Shown here: piece after piece, positions 1 to 8,130 of the stretch | Position numbering within the stretch: position 1 is the stretch's first letter | Layout: every line of letters begins with the position of its first letter | NCBI GenBank assembly: GCA_965243095.1 | Contig: OZ251530.1 | Coordinates: 1,984,001-2,048,000, forward strand | From: VXYL01 sp965243095 | Lineage (GTDB): Bacteria; Pseudomonadota; Gammaproteobacteria; Pseudomonadales; Azotimanducaceae | Direction: 5' to 3' | DNA: 64,000 bases | Program-made: the position numbers and the translations under genes | The notes under the pieces: generated by a model | Told to the model about the DNA's origin: nothing | Seen by the model: only the letters and a program-made list of their open reading frames with translations | The model's database searches: none

Positions 1-1429
1 GATGCCTGGCGGTGCCGCCGCCAGTCAGCAGATACACCGCGAAAGGGTCGTTGCTTAGCAGAAGACCATCATCGTGTGCCCCAGATCGCAAGTTGGCCAT
101 GGTCGCGGACTCCGCCCAGCTCCTCGTCCCGTAGCCGTCACCGCCGTGCGCGCGCCACTGCCTCACTTCCCGCACGTTTGGCGCCACCCATTGCGCCAGC
201 CAAAGCGACGGCGCCGCCATCATCGTCGCGCCGACAAGCCAACGCCGCCAACGTGGTCCGCGCCCCAGCCAATGCGCCCCCGCCGGCGACGCGCAGGCGT
301 GGAGCGCCAGCACAGCCACAGCCAGTGTTGGCGCAATGAGCGGCGCGGCGTAGCGCGCTTCCGCGTCCAATCCCGCCCAAGCGGTTACCACGGCCAACAA
401 GCCGAGGTAGCACACCACGAACCCGGCGAGCACCGAAGCGCCAAGTGCCGCCCGCCGCCAACGAACGAGGGCGCAAGCGACTAGCCCGCAAATCGCCAGC
501 AAGCAGATCAACTGCGCTCCAGCACCGGCGATCGTGGGTTTGCCGGGGGCAACACCAAGCCAAGCCGAGATGCGCTGGATCCAATCAAGAACCGTCGGCC
601 CGACTATCGTGCCCAACATCGTCTCCACCACCATGTGGAACATCGGCATTGCGGGAAAGTGCGGAATTTGCGACCGGTCGCCGGTCAGCGAACCCATGAC
701 AAGCAGATTCCGCGCGAGCCAAAGAACGATGGGCGCGGTTGCAACGGCCGCATATACGGTGGCCGCGCCGAATCGCTTTGTTGGCGGCCACTGCCTTCGC
801 GCCGCGATGAGAACGATGGCGCACACCAGCACGCTTGCGCCGGCGTAGCGCGTCAGGCAGCAAAGGGCAGTAAATCCGGCGGAAACCAGCAACGCCCGGC
901 GCGCGCCGGCGACCAAGAAACGATCTAGCGAGAAAAGCGCCGCCAACACGAACAACACAAACACCGCCTCCGACCAGACGTAGGCGGCCACGCCGGCGAC
1001 CGGCGAGAGCGCAAGCGCCAAACCCGCCCAAGCCACCAAGGCCAGCGACACTTGCCGGCGGCGAAGCCAAGCCGCTAGCAAGAACACCGTTAGGCCGAAC
1101 GCAACCGCGTTCAACACGCTCGCCGCGGCGATCATGTCGCCGTGGAGAAAGCCGGTGGCGGCGATGATTAGTGGGTAGAGCGGCGGCCGCGAGGAGTACT
1201 CCCCGAAAACGGGAACGAAACCCGCGCCGGCGAACACGTTGCGCGCCGTCGAAACATAGATGGCCGAATCCGCGGTGAGCCCGGGCCCGAATTCCGCTTG
1301 CCGCAGCAGCACGAGACAGACCGCGGCTGTTCCCAACGCGATGGGCAAGAGAGCGCCCATCCAAGTACGACCAACGTCCACGCCGAGGCGGTTGCCACCG
1401 CTTTCGCGCGTTTGTGCAGGTTGCGCCAT
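1..1429 (-). CDS. Glycosyltransferase-like polytopic membrane protein, C-terminus cut by window edge
   Basis: The frame is open from ATG at 1429 to the window edge, giving at least 476 residues and no stop codon. It encodes many hydrophobic segments. Near residues 53-60 it reads TADSAIYVS and near 81 RPPLYPLIIA, which resemble the first periplasmic loop (acidic residue plus PPLYP-like motif) of GT39/ArnT-type lipid-linked sugar transferases. Near the visible end it reads LLLSNDPFAVYLLTG, also typical of that group. Such proteins transfer sugars from polyprenyl-phosphate carriers at the inner membrane; the acceptor cannot be told. It diverges from the binding-protein gene with only 39 bases between the starts. 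The later ATG at 1360 is an alternative start. The family assignment is by motif resemblance only. Confidence 0.7.
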   Translation of the reverse strand, partial: MAQPAQTRESGGNRLGVDVGRTWMGALLPIALGTAAVCLVLLRQAEFGPGLTADSAIYVSTARNVFAGAGFVPVFGEYSSRPPLYPLIIAATGFLHGDMIAAASVLNAVAFGLTVFLLAAWLRRRQVSLALVAWAGLALALSPVAGVAAYVWSEAVFVLFVLAALFSLDRFLVAGARRALLVSAGFTALCCLTRYAGASVLVCAIVLIAARRQWPPTKRFGAATVYAAVATAPIVLWLARNLLVMGSLTGDRSQIPHFPAMPMFHMVVETMLGTIVGPTVLDWIQRISAWLGVAPGKPTIAGAGAQLICLLAICGLVACALVRWRRAALGASVLAGFVVCYLGLLAVVTAWAGLDAEARYAAPLIAPTLAVAVLALHACASPAGAHWLGRGPRWRRWLVGATMMAAPSLWLAQWVAPNVREVRQWRAHGGDGYGTRSWAESATMANLRSGAHDDGLLLSNDPFAVYLLTGGGTARH

Positions 1430-1468
1430 TCGAGTAGGCTAGCCGTTCCACACGGCGAGGGGAAGATC

Positions 1469-2701
1469 ATGGCGGATTGGATCAAGCGGCTGGCGGCGCC
1501 ACTGGGGTTGGCGGGCATCGTCTTCGCCGCGGGTTGCGGCACGGAGACCACCGAAACGACGGCCGGCGAGGAAGCCGCGCCGGCCGGCGACGTTGCGGCG
1601 GAAGTGGGCGTCAGCGACGACGAGGTGGTGCTGGGCACCCATGCGGACCTCACCGGGCCGGTTTCCATTTGGGGCAACGGCATCGTCAACGGGGCGCGCA
1701 TGCGCTTCGACGAGGCGAACGCAGCCGGCGGCGTTCACGGGCGGCAAATCCGCTTCGTGGTGGAGGATTCGCAGTATCAGATCCAACGCGCCATCAGTGC
1801 CGCCAACAAGCTGATCAACCGCGACCGCATCTTCGCGATGGTCGGCGCGGTGGGCACGCAAACCAATGTGGCCGTGATGGCCACGCCGGACGCCGCCGAC
1901 GTGCCGAACCTGTTTCCCTCCACCGGCGCCCGCGCCATGGTGGAGCCGTTCCAGAAGAACGTGATCAGCCACATGGGCCTCTACTACGAGGAGATCCGCG
2001 CCGGGGTGAAACACTTCGTGGAAACGCTGGGCAAAGAGAAGCCGTGCGTCATCTACCACGACACCGAGTACGGCGCGGAAATCCACGAAGGCGCCCAGGA
2101 TCAAGCCAAGGAAATGGGCATCGCCATCGTCGAAACCGCGGCGCACCGGCCCACGGACGTGGAGTTCACCGCATCCGTGCTGCGTCTGCGCGAAGCCGGT
2201 TGCGACCTCGTCATGGTCGGCCTCGTTCACAGCGACACGATACGGGTGCTGGAGACGGCCAAGAAGATCGGCTGGGACGACGTCGCCTGGGTTGGCAACG
2301 AAGCGGCGTACGGGCGCGTCATCGCCGATCAGAAAAGCGGCTCCGGCGAAGGCTACTACGCCTTCGGCCCCATCGCATTGCTGTACGAGGACGACGACTT
2401 GGCGCCGCCGGTGCGCGCGTGGTTCGACGGCTACAAGGAGCGCTACGGCGAGGTGCCCGGGTTGCCGAGCATGGTGGGCTACCGCGCCGCGGACCTGACG
2501 GTGCGGGGTTTGGAGATCGCCGGCCGCGAGCTCACCCGGGAGAAAATGATCGCCGCGCTGGAATCGCTTTCGGAGTACACGGACATCTTCGGCAACCAGC
2601 TTACCTTTGGGCCGGACGATCACCGCGGCGTGGACCACTCCACGTTGTCGCAAGTGCAGGGCGGGCGTTGGGTGAAGCTCGACACCGTGATCACCTACTA
2701 G
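1469..2701 (+). CDS. ABC transporter substrate-binding lipoprotein, branched-chain amino acid type
   Basis: The 410-residue product starts with a lipoprotein signal whose lipobox ends VFAAGC (Cys23), followed by an acidic, Thr/Glu-rich linker. The mature part follows the Peripla_BP_6 pattern: VVLGTHADLTGPVSIWGNGIVNGARM, then GGVHGRQIRFVVEDSQY and DLVMVGLVHSDTIRVLE. Members bind amino acids, amides or aromatic acids in the periplasm for a LivHMGF-type transporter. Start ATG 1469 follows GAGGGGAAG. No Liv-type permease or ATPase genes lie near it; the next transporter genes (5877-9889) are of the peptide class, so this is an orphan receptor here. A palindromic repeat follows directly after the stop codon. 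Confidence 0.88.
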   Translation: MADWIKRLAAPLGLAGIVFAAGCGTETTETTAGEEAAPAGDVAAEVGVSDDEVVLGTHADLTGPVSIWGNGIVNGARMRFDEANAAGGVHGRQIRFVVEDSQYQIQRAISAANKLINRDRIFAMVGAVGTQTNVAVMATPDAADVPNLFPSTGARAMVEPFQKNVISHMGLYYEEIRAGVKHFVETLGKEKPCVIYHDTEYGAEIHEGAQDQAKEMGIAIVETAAHRPTDVEFTASVLRLREAGCDLVMVGLVHSDTIRVLETAKKIGWDDVAWVGNEAAYGRVIADQKSGSGEGYYAFGPIALLYEDDDLAPPVRAWFDGYKERYGEVPGLPSMVGYRAADLTVRGLEIAGRELTREKMIAALESLSEYTDIFGNQLTFGPDDHRGVDHSTLSQVQGGRWVKLDTVITY

Positions 2702-2702
2702 C

Positions 2703-2743
2703 GCGCGCCCTAGCGGGCGCGTTCGAGTTTGCTGCGCAAACTC
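2703..2743. repeat. Palindromic repeat family A, copy 1
   Basis: Two hairpins stand side by side: CGCGCCC-TAG-CGGGCGCG, then GAGTTTGCTGCGCAAACTC (8-bp stem, 3-base loop). The element begins directly after the stop of the binding-protein gene. Near-identical copies lie at 4451-4477 and 48271-48312, each also at a gene's 3' end on the + strand. This is the layout of REP-type intergenic palindromes, which can act as transcription stops or mRNA 3' guards. That role is inferred. Confidence 0.8.
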
Positions 2744-2805
2744 CGTGGCGGTACGAACAACGCGGCTCGTTGTTTTGATCGAGGCTGTTCAAGGAAATCA
2801 AAGAA

Positions 2806-3384
2806 GTGGTGGAAGACGCACCGGTACCCGTCGCGCGCATGGCGGCGGCGTACCGTGAGCTGTTGAGCGGCGTTGGCGAGACGCCGGAGCGCGAAGGGCT
2901 GCGCCGCACGCCGGAGCGCGCCGCACGAGCGCTGGACTTTCTCACCCGGGGCTACCGGCAGCGCGTGGACGAGGTGGTGAACGATGCGCTGTTCGAAACC
3001 GACTTGGACGAAATCGTTTTGGTCAAGGACATCGAGCTCTATTCCCTGTGCGAACACCACCTGCTGCCGTTTTTCGGCAAGTGCCACGTCGGGTATCTGC
3101 CCCAAGGCAAGGTGCTCGGCGTCTCCAAGGTGGCGCGCATCGTGGACATGTTCGCGCGGCGGCTGCAAATTCAGGAAACGCTCACCCAGCAGGTGGCCAA
3201 CACGGTGTTGGAAGTGACCGGCGCCGCCGGCGTCGGCGTGATCATCGAAGCGCAACACCTGTGCATGTCGATGCGCGGCGTGCAGAAGCAACACTCCAGC
3301 ATGAAAACCTCCGTGATGCTGGGCGATTTCCGCGAAAACCCGCCCACGCGCGCGGAGTTCCTGCGCTTGGTGGGCACGTCGTAG
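2806..3384 (+). CDS. folE: GTP cyclohydrolase I
   Basis: The enzyme converts GTP to 7,8-dihydroneopterin triphosphate, the first step of folate and pterin synthesis, in the cytoplasm. The 192-residue length is typical of bacterial FolE. Visible landmarks are the zinc site C82-E-H84-H85 in LYSLCEHHLLPFFGK and C153 in HLCMSMRGVQKQHSS, plus the SKVARIVDMFARRLQIQE core. The start is GTG 2806 preceded by AAGGA; a second GTG follows at once. It sits 10 bases before the dehydrogenase gene on the same strand, so the two are probably cotranscribed, though no shared pathway is evident. Confidence 0.96.
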   Translation: MVEDAPVPVARMAAAYRELLSGVGETPEREGLRRTPERAARALDFLTRGYRQRVDEVVNDALFETDLDEIVLVKDIELYSLCEHHLLPFFGKCHVGYLPQGKVLGVSKVARIVDMFARRLQIQETLTQQVANTVLEVTGAAGVGVIIEAQHLCMSMRGVQKQHSSMKTSVMLGDFRENPPTRAEFLRLVGTS

Positions 3385-3394
3385 CCGTGCTGGC

Positions 3395-4462
3395 GTGACC
3401 ACCCGTCGCATCGCCGTCATCCCGGGCGACGGCATCGGCAAGGAGACCGTGCCGGAAGGCATCCGCGTGCTGGACGCGGCCGGGCGCCGCTTCGGCATCG
3501 ACTTCGTTTGGGAACACTTCGATTGGGGTTGCGAACGCTACGCGAAGACCGGCGCGATGATGCCCGAGGACGCCTTGCAATCCATCCGCGATCACGACGC
3601 CATCTTCCTCGGCGCGGTGGGTTTTCCGGGCGTGCCGGATCATGTGTCTCTTTGGCAACTGCTCATTCCCATCCGGCGCGTCTTCGAGCAGTACGTGAAT
3701 CTGCGGCCGGTGCGGCTGCTGCGCGGCGTGAAGTCGCCGCTGGCCGGACGCACGGCCGCCGACATCGACTTCGTGGTGGTGCGCGAGAACAACGAGGGCG
3801 AATACTCGGATGTCGGCGGAAGGCTCTTCGCCGGCACCGCCAACGAGATGGTGGTGCAGGAAAGCGTGTTCACCCGCCGCGGCACGGACCGCATCCTGCG
3901 CTACGCCTTCGAGCTGGCGCGCACGCGGCCGCGCAAGCAGGTGACCTCCGCCACCAAGTCCAACGGCATCAAACACACGATGCCGTTTTGGGACGAGCGC
4001 TTTCGCGCCGTGGCGGCGGATTACCCGGACATCGAAACCGCGCAGTTCCATGTGGACATCCTCGCCGCCCACTTCGTGCAGCACCCGGACTGGTTCGACG
4101 TGGTGGTGGGCAGCAATCTGTTCGGCGACATCCTCTCGGATTTGGGCCCGGCGGTGGCCGGCACCATCGGCATCGCGCCATCCGCCAACATCAATCCCGA
4201 GCGCGAGTTCCCGTCCATGTTCGAGCCGGTTCACGGTTCCGCCCCGGACATCGCCGGCCAAGGGATTTGCAATCCCATCGGGCAGATTTGGTCCGGCGCG
4301 CTGATGCTCTCGCACTTGGGGCATGAGCGTGCGGCGCGGGGCGTGGAAGCGGCCATCGAAGCGGCTTTGGCGGAAGGCGACACGCTGACGCCGGACATGG
4401 GCGGAAGCGCGAAAACCCAAGCGTTGGGAGAAACGATCGCGGCTGCTGTCGGGCGCGTTTGA
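3395..4462 (+). CDS. Tartrate/D-malate-type dehydrogenase, isopropylmalate dehydrogenase family
   Basis: The 355-residue protein belongs to the beta-decarboxylating dehydrogenases that oxidise (2R)-hydroxy acids with NAD and a divalent metal. It has IAVIPGDGIGKETVPEGIRV at the N-terminus, VVRENNEGEYSDVGGRLF, the lysine segment SATKSNGIKHT, the metal-ligand stretch SNLFGDILSDLGPAVAGTIG and the adenine loop EPVHGSAPDIAGQG. The ENNEGEYS form fits tartrate dehydrogenase or D-malate dehydrogenase better than LeuB or isocitrate dehydrogenase, and no leu genes are nearby. Substrate is not certain. GTG 3395 is the start. The last codons, including the TGA, lie inside a palindromic repeat, so the repeat appears to have redefined the C-terminus (…GRV). 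Confidence 0.85.
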   Translation: MTTRRIAVIPGDGIGKETVPEGIRVLDAAGRRFGIDFVWEHFDWGCERYAKTGAMMPEDALQSIRDHDAIFLGAVGFPGVPDHVSLWQLLIPIRRVFEQYVNLRPVRLLRGVKSPLAGRTAADIDFVVVRENNEGEYSDVGGRLFAGTANEMVVQESVFTRRGTDRILRYAFELARTRPRKQVTSATKSNGIKHTMPFWDERFRAVAADYPDIETAQFHVDILAAHFVQHPDWFDVVVGSNLFGDILSDLGPAVAGTIGIAPSANINPEREFPSMFEPVHGSAPDIAGQGICNPIGQIWSGALMLSHLGHERAARGVEAAIEAALAEGDTLTPDMGGSAKTQALGETIAAAVGRV

Positions 4463-4477
4463 GTTTGCTGCGCAAAC
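4451..4477. repeat. Palindromic repeat family A, copy 2, overlapping a stop codon
   Basis: The right half of the family A element, GGGCGCGTT followed by GAGTTTGCTGCGCAAAC, is present here. It overlaps the last three codons and the TGA of the dehydrogenase, so the stop codon lies within the repeat. The left arm of the first hairpin is missing. Confidence 0.7.
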
Positions 4478-4496
4478 GGGTGTGGGCGGCGGCCCT

Positions 4497-4567
4497 GGGA
4501 ACGCGGGCGTCTCGCCCGCATTTTCGCTGTGCCAACCCTGTGCGGGCGAGACGCCCGCGCTTCCGGG
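4497..4567. repeat. Palindromic repeat family B, inverted pair
   Basis: Two copies of a unit with core GCGGGCGTCTCGCCCGC face each other around a spacer of about 28 bases. Each core is itself palindromic, and the pair forms a still longer hairpin. The same pair arrangement occurs at 18631-18704 and a single unit at 55415-55440. The pair lies just upstream of the outer-membrane protein gene and would be translated if that gene started further upstream. The arrangement resembles paired REP elements that are usually moved by a RAYT transposase; none is visible in this window. Confidence 0.8.
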
Positions 4568-4569
4568 AG

Positions 4570-5802
4570 GTGTTGACTTTGCTCGCCGTGGCGTTTGCGG
4601 CGTGGCCGATGTGCGCGGACCCGGCGAGCAACGTGTTCAAGGTGCGCGGCAAGTGGTTCACGGCGGCGCTTGCGTTGCCCGATGGCGATGCGCTGCGTCA
4701 TGCCAGCGGCGATGCGGCGTTGGTGGATCACAACGTCGATCTGCGGCTGATGTGGCAACGCGACCGGGGCCGTTTGCGCGTGATCGTCGATCATTCCACC
4801 ACGGCCATCGGGGGCGACTCGATTCGCCTCGGCGGTGGTTCGGGGTTTGTCCTCGAGCAAGTGCCCGGTGCCGACGGCAATCGTCTGTTCGATCTGAGTT
4901 GGCAAGTGGCCGAGATCGGCGGCGCACGTTTGCTGCACCGCTTCGACCGTCTCGCCGTTGCGTATCGAACGCCGCGATGGGGGGTGACGGTGGGGCGGCA
5001 GGCGGTGAGCTGGGGCGCCGGGCTGGTGTTCCAGCCCATGGATCTGCTCAGCCCGTTCGCGCCCACCAGCGTGGATCAGGACTACAAGCCGGGCGACGAT
5101 TTGCTGCTGATCGAACGCCTGTTCGAGAACGGCGCGGACTTGCAGGTGCTCGCCGTAGGCCGCCGCGCCGGCGGCCGCGCGGATTGGGCGGCTTCCAGCG
5201 TCGCCGCCAAGTTTCGCGGCATGGCCGGCGAGGTGGAGTTCGAGTTGCTGGGCGCACGGCATCGTGGCGAGCGGGTGTACGGCCTTGGCTGGCGCGTGCC
5301 GCTCGGTGGCGCGTTGGCGCGGACGGACATCGTGTGGACGAAAACGCGCGCTGGCGGCAGCGTCGTATCCGGCGTGCTGAACGCGGACTACAGCTTGGCG
5401 GCGTTCGGCACGCTGTTCCACCTGTTCGCCGAATACCACCGCAACGGCTTCGGCGTCCGCAGCTTGCCGGAGGTCGGCGAACCGCTGCCCCGCCCGTTGC
5501 GCGAACGCTTGGCGCGCGGCGAGGTGTTCCTCCGCATGCGCGACTACCTCGCCGTCGGCGTGTCCTTTCGCTGGCACTTTCTGGTGCAACAGAGCGTGTC
5601 GATGATCACCAACTTGCGCGACGGATCGCGGCTCTTGCAGGCGGCAGTCAGCTACGACGCAAGCGACGCCGCGCGTTTGCAGGCGGGTTTCGCCAAGCCG
5701 TTCGGCGATGCCGGCGACGAATTCGGGCGGGCTGCGGTGGCCGAGGGCATGACGGCCGGCGGCGGCGCCCAAGCGTTTCTGCGCGCGGTGCGGTACTTTT
5801 GA
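4570..5802 (+). CDS. Predicted exported outer-membrane beta-barrel protein, family not recognised
   Basis: From GTG 4570 the product is 410 residues. It opens with an export signal (LTLLAVAFAAWPMCADPASN) and then shows alternating aromatic/polar strands typical of an outer-membrane barrel, ending with phenylalanine (…VRYF), the usual terminal residue of such proteins. A striking segment is VGRQAVSWGAGLVFQPMDLL near residues 175-195. The open frame extends upstream to 4459, but that part is read from the family B repeat and is unlikely to be real. GGGAGG at 4565 fits GTG 4570 poorly and a TTG at 4579 better, so the exact start is open. Function is unknown; proteins of this look occur near LolA-like/FtsX export genes, such as those at 18660-22754, but the link is inference. 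Confidence 0.65.
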   Translation: MLTLLAVAFAAWPMCADPASNVFKVRGKWFTAALALPDGDALRHASGDAALVDHNVDLRLMWQRDRGRLRVIVDHSTTAIGGDSIRLGGGSGFVLEQVPGADGNRLFDLSWQVAEIGGARLLHRFDRLAVAYRTPRWGVTVGRQAVSWGAGLVFQPMDLLSPFAPTSVDQDYKPGDDLLLIERLFENGADLQVLAVGRRAGGRADWAASSVAAKFRGMAGEVEFELLGARHRGERVYGLGWRVPLGGALARTDIVWTKTRAGGSVVSGVLNADYSLAAFGTLFHLFAEYHRNGFGVRSLPEVGEPLPRPLRERLARGEVFLRMRDYLAVGVSFRWHFLVQQSVSMITNLRDGSRLLQAAVSYDASDAARLQAGFAKPFGDAGDEFGRAAVAEGMTAGGGAQAFLRAVRYF

Positions 5803-5876
5803 CTTGGTCGACGCGGTTGTCGCGTTCGCCCTAGCATGGGGTATGCTGCCACGGTGCGTTGAGGGAGCAGGCGCAG

Positions 5877-6992
5877 GTGCCGAGCGCCAACGAGCAAGTG
5901 TCCGAAACCGAGAACCCGCCGGCGGCGGTGCCGCAAGACGATCCGCAGAGCGTTTTCGCCCGCGCCGCGCGGCTGTACCGTCAGGCGGCGCGGCTGGTGC
6001 GCAAGGTCACGCGCCCCTACGCCGTGCGCCGGATGCTCGGCATGATCCCCACCTTGGCGTTCATCTCCGTCATCGTCTTCGTGGTGATCCAGCTGCCGCC
6101 CGGGGACATCGTCACCTCCACGCTGGAGCGCCTGCAGGCCAGCGGCGTGGAAGTGTCCGAGGAGCAGGTGCAGAACCTGCGCGCCCAATACAACCTGGAC
6201 AAGCCGTTGCACATGCAATACCTGTCTTGGATTGGCGGCTTCGTCGTTGGCGACATGGGCTATTCGTACATGTTCGCCCGACCGGTGAGCGAGCTCATCT
6301 GGGAGCGCCTCGGCTACACCTTGCTCATCACCATCTCGGCGATGCTGTTCACTTGGGTGGTGGCGGTGCCGCTCGGCATCTACTCGGCGGTGCGGCAATA
6401 CTCGATCGTGGACTACTCGCTCACCGGCGTCGCGCTGGTGGGCCTCGCCACGCCGCCGTTTCTGCTCGCGCTCGTGTTCCTCTACATCGGTTTCGAGGTG
6501 TTCGGCATTCCCATCGGCGGCTTGTTCTCGCCGGAATACCGCGAAGCGCCGTGGAGCATGGCGCGGCTTGGCGATCTGCTAACGCACTTGTGGATTCCGA
6601 TGGTGGTGGTGGGCCTCGGCTCCACCGCCGTGACCATGCGCATCCTGCGCGCCAATCTGCTCGACGAACTGAAGAAGCCGTATGTGGTGACGGCGCGGGC
6701 GAAAGGTGTGCGGCCGGCGAAGCTGGTGCTGAAGTACCCGTTTCGCATCGCCATCAATCCGTTCATCAGCACCATCGGTTTGCAGTTGCCGGCGCTGGTT
6801 TCCGGCGAGGCCATCGTCTCCATCGTGCTGAACCTGCCCACCACCGGCAAGATGCTGCTCGACGCGCTGCTGGCGCAGGACATGTACTTGGCCGGCAGCG
6901 TGGTGATGCTGCTGGCCATCCTGATTCTGCTCGGTCTCCTGCTTTCGGACCTGCTGCTGGCGTGGATCGATCCGCGCATTCGCTATGAGTGA
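5877..6992 (+). CDS. Peptide-type ABC transporter permease (OppB/DppB class)
   Basis: First gene of a four-gene ABC importer operon. The 371-residue inner-membrane protein has a cytoplasmic N-terminal extension of about 55 residues, then six predicted membrane spans and the EAA-like loop VTARAKGVRPAKLVLKYPFRIAINP. The segment VIQLPPGDIVTS matches the start of OppB/DppB proteins. The GTG at 5877 is preferred because GAGGGAG lies about ten bases upstream; a TTG at 5859 is in frame too. Its end overlaps the next gene by 8 bases. Transported solutes in this class include di/oligopeptides, nickel, opines and sugars; which one applies here is unknown. Confidence 0.9.
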   Translation: MPSANEQVSETENPPAAVPQDDPQSVFARAARLYRQAARLVRKVTRPYAVRRMLGMIPTLAFISVIVFVVIQLPPGDIVTSTLERLQASGVEVSEEQVQNLRAQYNLDKPLHMQYLSWIGGFVVGDMGYSYMFARPVSELIWERLGYTLLITISAMLFTWVVAVPLGIYSAVRQYSIVDYSLTGVALVGLATPPFLLALVFLYIGFEVFGIPIGGLFSPEYREAPWSMARLGDLLTHLWIPMVVVGLGSTAVTMRILRANLLDELKKPYVVTARAKGVRPAKLVLKYPFRIAINPFISTIGLQLPALVSGEAIVSIVLNLPTTGKMLLDALLAQDMYLAGSVVMLLAILILLGLLLSDLLLAWIDPRIRYE

Positions 6993-8130
6993 CACGACCG
7001 CGGCCGCCGCTCCTGCCGCCGCCGCGGCGCGCGGCGAGGCCATGCTGGCGACGGTGACGCCCCGCCAACTCGCTTGGCGGCGGTTCAAGCGCCACAAGTT
7101 GGCGCTGATCAGCGCTTGGGTGCTCGCGGTGCTGTACGCCGGCGCGCTGGTGTGCGAGTTCATCGCGCCGTATTCGCCGCAGACGCGCAACGTCGCCGCC
7201 ATCAACGCGCCGCCGATGGGGGTGCGCTTCTTCTCCGAGGACGGTTTCCACCTGCGTCCATTCGCGTACGGCTACGACATGCGCGTGAACCCGGACACGT
7301 GGATGCGCGAGTACACGCCGAATCCGGCCAAACGCTTTCCGCTGCGGTTCTTCGCCGAAGGCGACGAGTATCAGTTCTGGAATCTGTTCGACGCCAATCG
7401 CCATTTGTTCGTTGCCGAGGGCGGCTACATCCACTTGTTCGGCACCGATCAACTCGGCCGCGACATCTTCTCGCGCATCTTCTACGGCGCCCGCGTTTCG
7501 CTTTCCATCGGCGTGGTGGGCGTGGTGCTGACGTTCGTGCTGGGCATCTTGTTCGGCGGCCTCGCCGGCTATCTCGGCGGCTTGACGGATCGCGCCGTGC
7601 AGTGGTTGATCGGCGTCTTGCTGGCGCTGCCAACGCTGCCGCTGTGGATGGCGCTTTCCGCGGCGCTGCCGGTTTCCTGGTCGCCGCTGGCGGTGTACTT
7701 CGGCGTTACCGTGATTCTCTCGCTGCTCGGCTGGCCGTATCTGGCGCGACAGGTGCGCGGGCGCTTTCTGGCGTTGCGCGAGGAGGATTTCGTGATCGCC
7801 GGACGCTTGCTCGGCGGCGGCCGGATGCGGCTGATCTTCCGCCACATGCTGCCGAACTTCATGAGCCACACCATCACCGCGGCGACGTTGGCGGTGCCGT
7901 TCATGATCCTCGGCGAAACCGCGCTCAGCTTCCTCGGCATCGGCCTGCGCCCGCCGGTGGTGAGCTGGGGTGTGCTGATGCAGCAGGCGCAGAATTGGCA
8001 AGTGATCGTGATGACGCCGTGGCTGCTGTTGCCGGGCCTGTTCGTGATCGTGGCGGTGACGGCCTTCAATCTGCTCGGCGACGGCTTGCGCGACGCCGCG
8101 GACCCGTACAACACCGGGGGTTTGGAATGA
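6985..8130 (+). CDS. Peptide-type ABC transporter permease (OppC/DppC class)
   Basis: Second permease of the operon, 381 residues. It has the OppC-type N-terminus (RFKRHKLALISAWVLAVLYA), a long periplasmic insertion (about residues 60-150), the signature HLFGTDQLGRDIFSRIFYGARVSL and the coupling loop FVIAGRLLGGGRMRLIFRHMLPN. The longer loop after the first span is typical of the OppC subgroup that serves larger or modified peptides. It overlaps both its neighbours (8 bases upstream, ATGA downstream), so translation is coupled. Confidence 0.91.
   Translation: MSDTTAAAAPAAAAARGEAMLATVTPRQLAWRRFKRHKLALISAWVLAVLYAGALVCEFIAPYSPQTRNVAAINAPPMGVRFFSEDGFHLRPFAYGYDMRVNPDTWMREYTPNPAKRFPLRFFAEGDEYQFWNLFDANRHLFVAEGGYIHLFGTDQLGRDIFSRIFYGARVSLSIGVVGVVLTFVLGILFGGLAGYLGGLTDRAVQWLIGVLLALPTLPLWMALSAALPVSWSPLAVYFGVTVILSLLGWPYLARQVRGRFLALREEDFVIAGRLLGGGRMRLIFRHMLPNFMSHTITAATLAVPFMILGETALSFLGIGLRPPVVSWGVLMQQAQNWQVIVMTPWLLLPGLFVIVAVTAFNLLGDGLRDAADPYNTGGLE

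Noticed and set aside
585..1451. Arg-rich minus-strand open frame of 288 codons
   Set aside because: The neighbouring frame of the same strand encodes a coherent membrane protein from ATG 1429 to the window edge, so this frame is a shadow.
7074..8126. Long open frame in front of the OppD gene
   Set aside because: It runs antiparallel in frame to the OppC coding sequence and is rich in Arg/Gly as frame shadows are; only the part from ATG 8127 is real.
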